12,335 nt of DNA from CAYLHS01 sp964383535 (lineage in GTDB: Bacteria > Actinomycetota > Acidimicrobiia > Spongiisociales > UBA4744). The position numbers and the translations under genes were made by a program. The notes under the pieces are model-generated. The model made no database searches. It was not told where the DNA came from and worked only from the letters and a program-made list of their open reading frames with translations. Positions 7,115-12,335 of the stretch are shown in pieces (position 1 is the stretch's first letter; each line of letters begins with the position of its first letter). The stretch is taken from NCBI GenBank assembly GCA_964383535.1, contig CAYLHS010000065.1, positions 1 through 12,335 on the forward strand, in the 5' to 3' direction.

Positions 7115-7699
7115 TCACGGCAGGAATTGCTCGGCGAGTTCGGTGACCACTCCGCCGTTGATGTAGACCCACGCGGCGCAGTGGTCGCTTGGGCACTCCT
7201 GAAGGCCGGTGTCGACCGGCCAGTCGGACATGGCGACGCTCTCGACACCAGCCATTGCGGGGTCCACCCAGTAGGCGGTTCCGGCGGGGTCACGTTGCAC
7301 AGTGCGAGTGGTCGGATCGTCGTTGCGGATGTAGGAGTCGTTGCTGACTTGCTGTCCGTCTTTCGCGGCGGCGTCCACGGCTGCCTGACCGGTCCAGAAG
7401 CACGCAAGGTCGAAGGTCAGCGTGTCGGTGGTGACGTCGACGACGTAGCCGAACCAGATTCCGTCGGACAGGTCGCCGCCGGCGGGGTTGCAGCCTGAGC
7501 CGTTCGCATTGTCGGAGCCGGGTAACGGATCGGGAAGTAGGCCGTAGTTGCCCACACTGAACTCACTCGGGGATGAGGGTGCGGTCGTGCCGGCCGCAGC
7601 GGTCGTTGTCGTGGTCGTACCCGCAGAGTCGCAGCTCGCCAGCAGCACAACGGCGATCGCGAAGATGGTGATGCGTGAGAGCGTCCGGCAGTAGGTCAC
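7115..7699 (-). CDS. Four-cysteine lipoprotein, short Thr-rich spacer (paralog 1)
   Basis: A 194-aa predicted lipoprotein with signal sequence ITIFAIAVVLLASC (lipidated Cys23), a Thr/Ala/Ser spacer (about 26-45), then a globular domain of about 148 residues (47-194). Domain landmarks are FSVGNYGLLP, NGSGC, GIWFGYV, FDLACFWTGQAA, a DPAGTAYWVD block, ECPSDHCAAWVYINGG and VVTELAEQFLP. All four domain Cys (GSGC, LACFW, and the CX4C in ECPSDHC) are conserved in the neighbour at 7740-8471, suggesting disulfides outside the membrane. I do not recognise the family, and no catalytic motif is visible. The start is a GTG with a leaderless-type -10 and no Shine-Dalgarno. It lies 40 bp downstream of its paralog but has its own -10 in the gap. 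Confidence 0.85.
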   Translation of the reverse strand: MTYCRTLSRITIFAIAVVLLASCDSAGTTTTTTAAAGTTAPSSPSEFSVGNYGLLPDPLPGSDNANGSGCNPAGGDLSDGIWFGYVVDVTTDTLTFDLACFWTGQAAVDAAAKDGQQVSNDSYIRNDDPTTRTVQRDPAGTAYWVDPAMAGVESVAMSDWPVDTGLQECPSDHCAAWVYINGGVVTELAEQFLP

Positions 7700-7705
7700 A
7701 TCACG

Positions 7706-7711
7706 AGGATA
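7706..7711 (-). promoter_or_regulatory. Leaderless-type -10 box of lipoprotein paralog 1
   Basis: On the minus strand, TATCCT (TANNNT) is followed by exactly 6 nt and then the GTG start at 7699. No Shine-Dalgarno is present at usable spacing. It falls in the 40-bp gap after the upstream paralog, so this gene may be transcribed separately. No clear -35. Confidence 0.5.
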
Positions 7712-7739
7712 CGACCCTTCCGGTCCAACTCCCGAGCAC

Positions 7740-8471
7740 CTATGGGAGGTACTGCTCGACCAGTTCGGTGACCACCCCGCTGTTGATGTAGGCCCACACG
7801 GCGCAGTACTGACCGGGGCACGGCACGTAGTGGCTGCCGGTGTTGGACGGCCAGTCGGGCATCGGAATCGGCTGGGGTGTCAGGTCGGATGCCGAGGCGT
7901 CGATCCAGTAGGCGGTCCCGGCCGGGTCGAAGGTCACCGTTCTGAGCGTGGGGTTGTCGTTTCCGATGTAGAAATCGAAGGCCTCATCGCCGTTGGCGGT
8001 CGCGTGATCGATGGCTGCCTGGCCGGTCCAGAAGCAGGCGAGGTCGAAGGAGTAGGCGGTGGTGGTGACGCTTGTCACGAACCCGAACCAGATTCCGTCC
8101 GGCAGGGTGGGGCTTCCCGGGGCGCAGCCAGACCCGTGAGCGTCGGTGCCTGCGAAGACCGGGGGGAAGAGCCCGTAGTTGGCAACGGTGTACTCGGGCG
8201 CCGTCGTGGCGGGCGCCGTTGTGGTGGTTGTGGTGGCCTCGGTGGTTGTCGTTGCCGCCGTGGTCGTCGTGGCCTCGGTGGTGGTCGCCGTTGTGGTGGG
8301 CGCTTCGGTCGTCGTGGTGGTGGGTGTTGTGGTGGTGGGGGCTGTTGTGGTGGGCGCTTCGGTCGTCGTGGTGGGGGGTGCGGGCGTCGTGCCGGTGGAT
8401 GAGGTCGAGGTGTTGCCCCCGCACCCCACCAACAGGAGAGCGAGCACCGCGAGAAGAGCGAGGAGCTTCAT
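7740..8471 (-). CDS. Four-cysteine lipoprotein with long Thr-rich spacer (paralog 2)
   Basis: A 243-aa predicted lipoprotein: signal MKLLALLAVLALLLVGC (lipidated Cys17), a spacer of about 72 residues made almost only of Thr, Ala, Pro and Glu (21-92), then a 150-residue domain (94-243). The domain matches the neighbour at 7115-7699: YTVANYGLFP, HGSGC, GIWFGFV, FDLACFWTGQAA, DPAGTAYWID, PCPGQYCAVWAYINSG, VVTELVEQYLP. The same four Cys are present. The spacer probably holds the domain away from the membrane and could be O-glycosylated. Spacer length (72 versus about 20 residues) is the main difference between the two proteins, so they may present one type of domain at different heights above the membrane. 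Family and ligand unknown. The ATG start has a leaderless-type -10 inside an inverted repeat. Divergent from rmuC. Confidence 0.87.
   Translation of the reverse strand: MKLLALLAVLALLLVGCGGNTSTSSTGTTPAPPTTTTEAPTTTAPTTTTPTTTTTEAPTTTATTTEATTTTAATTTTEATTTTTTAPATTAPEYTVANYGLFPPVFAGTDAHGSGCAPGSPTLPDGIWFGFVTSVTTTAYSFDLACFWTGQAAIDHATANGDEAFDFYIGNDNPTLRTVTFDPAGTAYWIDASASDLTPQPIPMPDWPSNTGSHYVPCPGQYCAVWAYINSGVVTELVEQYLP
8290..8374. repeat. 54-bp-period direct repeat inside the Thr-rich spacer
   Basis: An exact 31-bp repeat occurs at 8290-8320 and 8344-8374, with a period of 54 bp (18 codons). It encodes repeated TTTTTEAPTTT-type segments of the lipoprotein at 7740-8471. The whole tract, about 8196-8411, is G/T-rich on the plus strand and built from short degenerate units, so it can change length by slippage or recombination without breaking the frame in multiples of three. 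Confidence 0.75.
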
Positions 8472-8490
8472 CGGGACAGGCTACTCCCGA
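8471..8490 (-). promoter_or_regulatory. Leaderless -10 within a 20-bp inverted repeat (operator candidate)
   Basis: On the minus strand, TAGCCT (8478-8483) is followed by 6 nt and the ATG at 8471. Perfect 6-bp arms, TCGGGA (8471-8476) and TCCCGA (8485-8490), flank this -10 symmetrically, so a bound repressor would block both transcription and, in a leaderless mRNA, the start codon. No clear -35 and no known operator recognised. Confidence 0.4.
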
Positions 8491-8565
8491 CTCAGTGGCG
8501 CTCGTGACCACCTGTCTCGCGGGGTGCCACGTTTTCTGTCACACCCTCCCGATACGGTGCGAACC

Positions 8566-8571
8566 AGGAGG
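8566..8571 (+). promoter_or_regulatory. Shine-Dalgarno deciding the rmuC start
   Basis: A full AGGAGG lies 7 nt before the ATG at 8579. It rejects the long open frame that continues 507 nt upstream across the divergent lipoprotein gene. Confidence 0.85.
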
Positions 8572-8578
8572 AACAGAC

Positions 8579-9541
8579 ATGGTGAATGTGACCGTTGTGA
8601 TCGTCAGTGTTGTTGGGGCCGCCGTCGTTACCGGAACCGTGGTGTGGCTCCTCACCCGTCGCCGAAAACAACAAGAAGTGACCGCCGACATGGGTCCACT
8701 CGTTGCGCAGGTGGAGCAGGCGATGGCCAAGCTCGAAGGGCAGGTGCAAGGGCACGTGTCGTCGCTCGGGCAGCAGATCGGCCAGATCGCAGCCGTATTC
8801 ACCAACGACCGTACCCGTGGTTCGTGGGGTGAGGTGACGCTGCGGAACCTCCTCGAGTATGCCGGCCTCACCGAGGGCAGGGACTTCGTGATGCAGGACA
8901 CCGCCGGCAACGGCCGTCCCGACGCGACGGTTCGCCTGCCGGGTGAGCGCAAACTGATCATCGACGCCAAGTTCCCGATCGCACGTCTCCTCGACGCCCT
9001 CGACGCCAAGGATCCGGCCGACGGTGTCAGGCTGCTTGGCGAGCACGCGAAAGAGATCGAGAGGGAGGCGAAGAACCTCATCGACCGCGGCTACCAGCAG
9101 GATGCCGCCGGTGGGTTCGTCGTTCTGTATCTGCCACACGAGGCCGTGTTCCAGGCGGCGATGGCCGCCGACCCCGGCCTGTTCGAACGCCTGATGGCCA
9201 TGCGGATCGTGGTTGCGGGCCCGTCGACCTTGCTCGCGGTGCTGCGGGCAGCCGCACAGCTGCTCGTCGAACAGCGTGCCGTGGTCGAGGCACGGCTCAT
9301 CGTCGACGATGCGAAGGAGCTGCACAACCGGCTCGGTACGTTCATCGGGCACTTCGCCAAGATCGGTAGGAGCCTCGAGACCGCCACCGGCTCCTACAAC
9401 CAGGCGGTCGGGTCGTGGACGTCACGGGTCACGCCACAGGTTGGACGTCTCGCCGATCGGGTGGGCGCTCCCGCCCCGAAGGACCCCGAAGCGGTCGACA
9501 CGACGGTGCGGACGATGCCGGACCTGGCGGTCGTCAGGTAG
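8579..9541 (+). CDS. rmuC: RmuC family DNA recombination protein (short form)
   Basis: 320 aa. RmuC proteins are thought to act as nucleases limiting DNA inversions at short inverted repeats; E. coli RmuC is about 475 aa, so this is a short form. Here a transmembrane anchor (3-25) is followed by a Gln/Glu-rich helical segment (about 30-75), much shorter than the family's usual long coiled coil. The core then follows: WGE (83-85), LLEYAGL, GRPDATVRLP (RPD 113-115), LIIDAKFP (DAK 129-131), FVVLYLPHEAVFQAA and a C-terminal helical region. E85, D115 and D129-x-K131 fit a PD-(D/E)XK nuclease arrangement. Start fixed by AGGAGG. It is divergent from the lipoprotein gene and converges with the M20 gene. 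The family assignment is strong; its function in this organism is inferred. Confidence 0.92.
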   Translation: MVNVTVVIVSVVGAAVVTGTVVWLLTRRRKQQEVTADMGPLVAQVEQAMAKLEGQVQGHVSSLGQQIGQIAAVFTNDRTRGSWGEVTLRNLLEYAGLTEGRDFVMQDTAGNGRPDATVRLPGERKLIIDAKFPIARLLDALDAKDPADGVRLLGEHAKEIEREAKNLIDRGYQQDAAGGFVVLYLPHEAVFQAAMAADPGLFERLMAMRIVVAGPSTLLAVLRAAAQLLVEQRAVVEARLIVDDAKELHNRLGTFIGHFAKIGRSLETATGSYNQAVGSWTSRVTPQVGRLADRVGAPAPKDPEAVDTTVRTMPDLAVVR

Positions 9542-9567
9542 CCGACGTCCCGTCGTTCGGAGTTCCG

Positions 9568-9582
9568 CGACCGGCACGGTCG
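9568..9582. terminator. Possible rmuC terminator stem-loop
   Basis: CGACCG-GCA-CGGTCG is a perfect 6-bp stem with a 3-nt loop, 27 nt after the rmuC stop, in the 177-bp gap between convergent genes. No T-run follows, so termination is uncertain. I see nothing else in the rest of the gap. Confidence 0.3.
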
Positions 9583-9718
9583 AAGCCCGGCGTGAGATCG
9601 AGAAGCGTCGTTCCTCCCTCAGGCGCGCAGCGAGGTTCGGGGAGTCAGCAGACGGCGGAGACAGTTTCGTTGGTCCCCGTGACGAAGCCGTAGGGCCAGG
9701 TGGGTTGTGTGGTCGCCT

Positions 9719-11188
9719 CTATTCGTTCGGTTCTCTTCCGATGCCCGAGATCAGCTTGCGGTAGAAGGCGACCGCCGCGTCGGCGTCGGCCACCCTGAAT
9801 CGCTCGTTCGTGCCGTGGATGCGTCCCATGTCTTCGGGTCGTGCCCGGAATGGGGCGAACCGGTAGATGTCGTCGACGATGTCGGCGTAGTGACGCGAGT
9901 CGGTGGCGGCCATCAGGATCCAGGGCGCCGGGACCGTGCCGGGGAAGGCGCTGGAGATGCAGTCGGCGATCAGTTGGAACCCGAACGAGGCCGCGCTCGA
10001 CAGTCGGGACGGCTCGGAGACGAAATCCTCCCCGATCGTGTCCACCGTAACCCCGTCTGGTGCGAGCGAGCGGACGTACGCGAGGACGTCGTCGATCGTG
10101 TCACCTTGGAGGATCCGGAAGTTGACGATCGCACGGGCTCGTTGAGCGAGAACGTTCGGTTTCACGCCACCCGACACGATGGTGGGTGCGCCGGTCGTTC
10201 TGATCAGGGCGTTGGTCATCGGTGCACTCGAGAATCTCCGTTCGAGCAAACCGCTGAACCGGCCCGAGTTTCTCAACAGAAACCGCTGTGGCTGCGGGAG
10301 TACCTCGGCGAACGCCGCGAGCAGCTCTTGCTGCACCTCCATGTGGGCACCCATCGGTGACGCTTCGAGCGCGGCGATCGTGGTGGCGATCCTGCCGATC
10401 GCCGACTGTCGTGGAGGCGACGACGAGTGCCCACCGTCACCTTCGGCAGTGATCTCGACGTTCACGTAGCCTTTCTCGCCGACGCCGATCAGCCCGACCT
10501 GACTGGTTGTTCCGGGGAGGAGCTCCTCGCCGACGGCCCCGCCTTCGTCGAGGGCGAATTCGAAGCGGAGTCCGCGCTCGGCGAGGAGCCGGGCCACGAC
10601 GGACGCACCCCGGCTGCCACCTACCTCCTCGTCGTGGCCGATCGACAAGTAGATCGTTGCGGTCGGCGTAAACCCTTCTGAGAGCAGGGACTCGACCGCC
10701 TCGAAGAGGGCGATCACTTGCCCTTTGTCGTCCAGCGCACCTCTGCCCCATAGAAACTCGTCGTCTTCAATGCCGTGGAAGGGTGGCTGTTCCCACGTGT
10801 CTTCCGTTCCCGGTTCCACAGGCACCACGTCGTAGTGACCCATCAACAACACGGGTGGCAGCGTCGCGTCGGCACCATCCCAACGGAACAAGAGAGAGTG
10901 GTCACCGACGATCTCCCATTCGAGACGTTCGTGGGTCAGCGGGTACGTGTCCAAGAGAAACTCGCGGAAGCGTGCCAGTTGGGACTCGTCGACACGGTCC
11001 CAGTCTTCATAGGTGACGGTCGGGATTCGGATCGCTTGGGCGAGATGATCGAGGTAGGCGCGACCGACCGATGTCGGGATGGCGTCGGCCTCATTCGAAA
11101 CGTGGGTCTTCCTGCGGCGGAGGGCTGCCGCGGCTGCGGCACCGATGCCGGCTCCTGCGACAACCCCGATGCGTGTACGTTTGCTCAT
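9719..11188 (-). CDS. M20 family metallopeptidase, carboxypeptidase S/PM20D1-like
   Basis: 489 aa. A predicted di-zinc hydrolase releasing or transferring amino acids at amide bonds; its substrate here is unknown. The PM20D1/CPS1 branch includes carboxypeptidases and N-acyl amino acid hydrolases. A short hydrophobic Gly/Ala stretch (7-23) followed by LRRRK could anchor it to the membrane. The zinc-site residues are all present: LLMGHYDVVP (H118, D120), GRGALDDKG (D153), IGHDEEVGG (catalytic E187, metal E188), LDEGG, and the final His in GRIHGTNERF (H458). The middle part, with KGYVNVEI and GGHSSSPP, is the lid/dimerisation domain. I prefer the ATG at 11188 over in-frame starts up to 11251, because a -10 box lies 7 nt before it and the extension is not part of the fold. 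The gene is divergent from the LuxR-type gene. Confidence 0.92.
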   Translation of the reverse strand: MSKRTRIGVVAGAGIGAAAAAALRRRKTHVSNEADAIPTSVGRAYLDHLAQAIRIPTVTYEDWDRVDESQLARFREFLLDTYPLTHERLEWEIVGDHSLLFRWDGADATLPPVLLMGHYDVVPVEPGTEDTWEQPPFHGIEDDEFLWGRGALDDKGQVIALFEAVESLLSEGFTPTATIYLSIGHDEEVGGSRGASVVARLLAERGLRFEFALDEGGAVGEELLPGTTSQVGLIGVGEKGYVNVEITAEGDGGHSSSPPRQSAIGRIATTIAALEASPMGAHMEVQQELLAAFAEVLPQPQRFLLRNSGRFSGLLERRFSSAPMTNALIRTTGAPTIVSGGVKPNVLAQRARAIVNFRILQGDTIDDVLAYVRSLAPDGVTVDTIGEDFVSEPSRLSSAASFGFQLIADCISSAFPGTVPAPWILMAATDSRHYADIVDDIYRFAPFRARPEDMGRIHGTNERFRVADADAAVAFYRKLISGIGREPNE

Positions 11189-11195
11189 GGCCCCG

Positions 11196-11201
11196 ATGCT
11201 A
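11196..11201 (-). promoter_or_regulatory. Leaderless-type -10 box of the M20 gene
   Basis: On the minus strand TAGCAT (TANNNT) is followed by 7 nt and the ATG at 11188. No purine-rich Shine-Dalgarno at proper spacing is seen. No clear -35. Confidence 0.45.
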
Positions 11202-11303
11202 CGCCGGCCGTGTCCGCCCTTCTTGCAGACCGGGGACGCTGTCTGTCTCACGCAAGAACGGGGAATCCCCCAGATATCTCCTAGCCCACGGACGTTTCGA
11301 CCG

Positions 11304-11309
11304 TAGGAT
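11304..11309 (+). promoter_or_regulatory. Candidate -10 box of the LuxR-type gene
   Basis: TAGGAT (TANNNT) lies 8 nt before the ATG at 11318, so the mRNA would have almost no leader. The AGGA within it could instead be a Shine-Dalgarno with 9-nt spacing. The two readings exclude each other, so the mode of initiation is uncertain. Confidence 0.35.
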
Positions 11310-11317
11310 CGTTAGGG

Positions 11318-12335
11318 ATGACCGGCACTCCACACCGCCCGCCTCCTACGCTCCTGGAGCGGGATCGCGAACTCGATGCGCTGACCGACCTCCTGCACGG
11401 AGTCGGATCGTCCGGTGGCAAGGTGGTGCTCCTTCGGGGTGATGCCGGGATCGGCAAGAGCGCTCTCGTCGAGGCGTTTGCGGAACAGCACGGGGACGAG
11501 GCGCACGTGCTGGTCGGCTTCTGCGATGATCTGCTGACTCCCCAACCACTCGGCCCCTTCTGGGACATCGCCCGTGATGAGCCGTCGTTGTCCGATCCCT
11601 TGGAGGAAGGTGACCGTAGAGCCGTCACGGAAGCGCTCTTCGAACTGCTCTCCCGGAAGCTGCGGCCGACGGTGCTCGTCCTCGAGGACACCCAGTGGGC
11701 GGACGAGGCGACGCTCGACACCATCAGGTACGTCGGTCGACGAGCGGCCACCCTCAACGGGCTGCTCGTCCTCACGTATAGGGATGCTGCGGTCGACTAT
11801 GACCATCCCCTGCGCGCAGTGATTGGAAGCCTCGCACCTCAGGACGTCGTTCGGATCCATCTCGATGGTCTCTCACCGACCGCGGTCTCCACGATGGTCC
11901 AGGACACCGGGCTCGATCCCGGCGAGATCCTGACCTTGACCGGAGGAAACCCCCTGTTCGTGACCGAAGTGCTCATCTCAGGCACGGGGGGAGTCCCCTC
12001 GTCGATTCAGGATGGCGTTCTTGCCAGAGCGTCGAGACTCTCGACGGAAGCACGGCGAGTGCTCGATCTCGTCGCGGTGGTTCCCGGAAACGTTGAACCG
12101 GCCCTAGTCGAGACGCTTCTGGGATCGGCCAATGAGCACCTGGCCGAGTGTGTCAGATCCGGCCTGCTGCGCGAAGAGGAAGACGGAGTCTCCTTCAGTC
12201 ACGAACTGGTCCGTCGATCCGTCGAATCGGCACTGAGCACGGGTGCTCGTCGTTCACTGAATAGGGTGGTGCTCACTGAACTCGCCGGGTCGGCCGCCCC
12301 TTCCAGGCTGGCCCATCACGCTCGTGAAAGCGGGG
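11318..12335 (+). CDS. LuxR/LAL-type AAA ATPase regulator, 5' part only
   Basis: The open frame runs from the ATG at 11318 off the right edge (339 codons seen). The start is the only one possible: an in-frame TAG lies at 11282-11284 with no other start codon between. It begins LLERDRELDAL, then Walker A GDAGIGKS (41-48), Walker B VLVLED (119-124) followed by TQWADEATLD, LLVLTYRD, and then GGNPLFVTEVL and FSHELVRRSVESAL. This order is that of the STAND/AAA_16 ATPase module of large LuxR-type (LAL, MalT-like) transcription factors. Those proteins are usually 850-1000 aa and end in a LuxR HTH, which would lie outside this window. Related ATPases occur in adenylate cyclase fusions, but those carry a cyclase domain before the ATPase and none is present. 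It is divergent from the M20 gene, with a 129-bp gap. Confidence 0.88.
   Translation, partial: MTGTPHRPPPTLLERDRELDALTDLLHGVGSSGGKVVLLRGDAGIGKSALVEAFAEQHGDEAHVLVGFCDDLLTPQPLGPFWDIARDEPSLSDPLEEGDRRAVTEALFELLSRKLRPTVLVLEDTQWADEATLDTIRYVGRRAATLNGLLVLTYRDAAVDYDHPLRAVIGSLAPQDVVRIHLDGLSPTAVSTMVQDTGLDPGEILTLTGGNPLFVTEVLISGTGGVPSSIQDGVLARASRLSTEARRVLDLVAVVPGNVEPALVETLLGSANEHLAECVRSGLLREEEDGVSFSHELVRRSVESALSTGARRSLNRVVLTELAGSAAPSRLAHHARESG

Noticed and set aside
8072..8578. Open frame upstream of rmuC that would add 169 residues
   Set aside because: It is antisense to the well-supported lipoprotein gene, its peptide is Arg/Trp/Ser-rich low complexity, and AGGAGG fixes the true start at 8579.
8179..8832. 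Val-rich 217-aa frame starting MATVYSGAVV, which looks like a membrane protein
   Set aside because: The Val/Ala run is only the reverse strand of the Thr-rich codons of the lipoprotein spacer, and it runs out of frame into rmuC.
9542..9718. A small gene or RNA in the rmuC-M20 gap
   Set aside because: No credible reading frame with a start signal and no tRNA-like fold. Only one short stem-loop is visible.
1..12335. A defence island, biosynthetic cluster or mobile element
   Set aside because: No transposase, integrase, toxin-antitoxin, restriction, nuclease-helicase or synthase gene is visible. RmuC is a common housekeeping gene, not evidence for a defence system. Base composition looks even throughout.

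Overview
This 12.3-kb window is high-GC bacterial DNA from an actinobacterium. A deep lineage such as the class Acidimicrobiia is my best guess but is not proven. Supporting signs are strong G/C bias at third codon positions, frequent GTG starts, a Cfp30B-like double glyoxalase, lipoproteins with threonine-rich spacers, and start codons that sit 6-7 nt after a TANNNT -10 box, as in leaderless actinobacterial mRNAs. I see no rRNA, tRNA, CRISPR array, transposase, phage gene or integration site. No base falls in a gene-free stretch longer than about 300 bp.

Layout, left to right. (1) 48-2360 (+): a 770-aa lipoprotein of unknown function behind a clear leaderless promoter. (2) 2489-3259 and 3363-4151 (-): two tandem paralogous membrane proteins with two N-terminal membrane segments and PH/DUF6585-like C-termini. 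They converge on the first gene. (3) 4152-4381: a GC-rich intergenic block with palindromes. (4) 4382-6040 (-): a single-pass membrane protein of the DUF3352 type. (5) 6041-6328: a divergent intergenic region with two tracts of 7-bp repeats. (6) 6329-7111 (+): a two-domain VOC/glyoxalase protein of the Cfp30B (Rv0577) type. (7) 7115-7699 and 7740-8471 (-): two paralogous lipoproteins with threonine-rich spacers of very different length. (8) 8579-9541 (+): a short RmuC. (9) 9719-11188 (-): an M20 metallopeptidase of the carboxypeptidase S/PM20D1 type. (10) 11318 to the right edge (+): the start of a LuxR/LAL-type ATPase regulator, cut off by the window.

The genes do not form one pathway. Orientation switches often, and most genes seem to be single transcription units; the only same-strand neighbours are the two paralogous pairs. 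What the region shares is the cell envelope: three lipoproteins, two double-spanning membrane proteins, one single-pass membrane protein, and N-terminal anchors on RmuC and the M20 enzyme. I found no obvious defence or biosynthetic system. The most unusual material is the uncharacterised four-cysteine lipoprotein pair, the 770-aa lipoprotein with a buried hydrophobic segment, the leaderless promoters, and the repeat-bearing intergenic regions.
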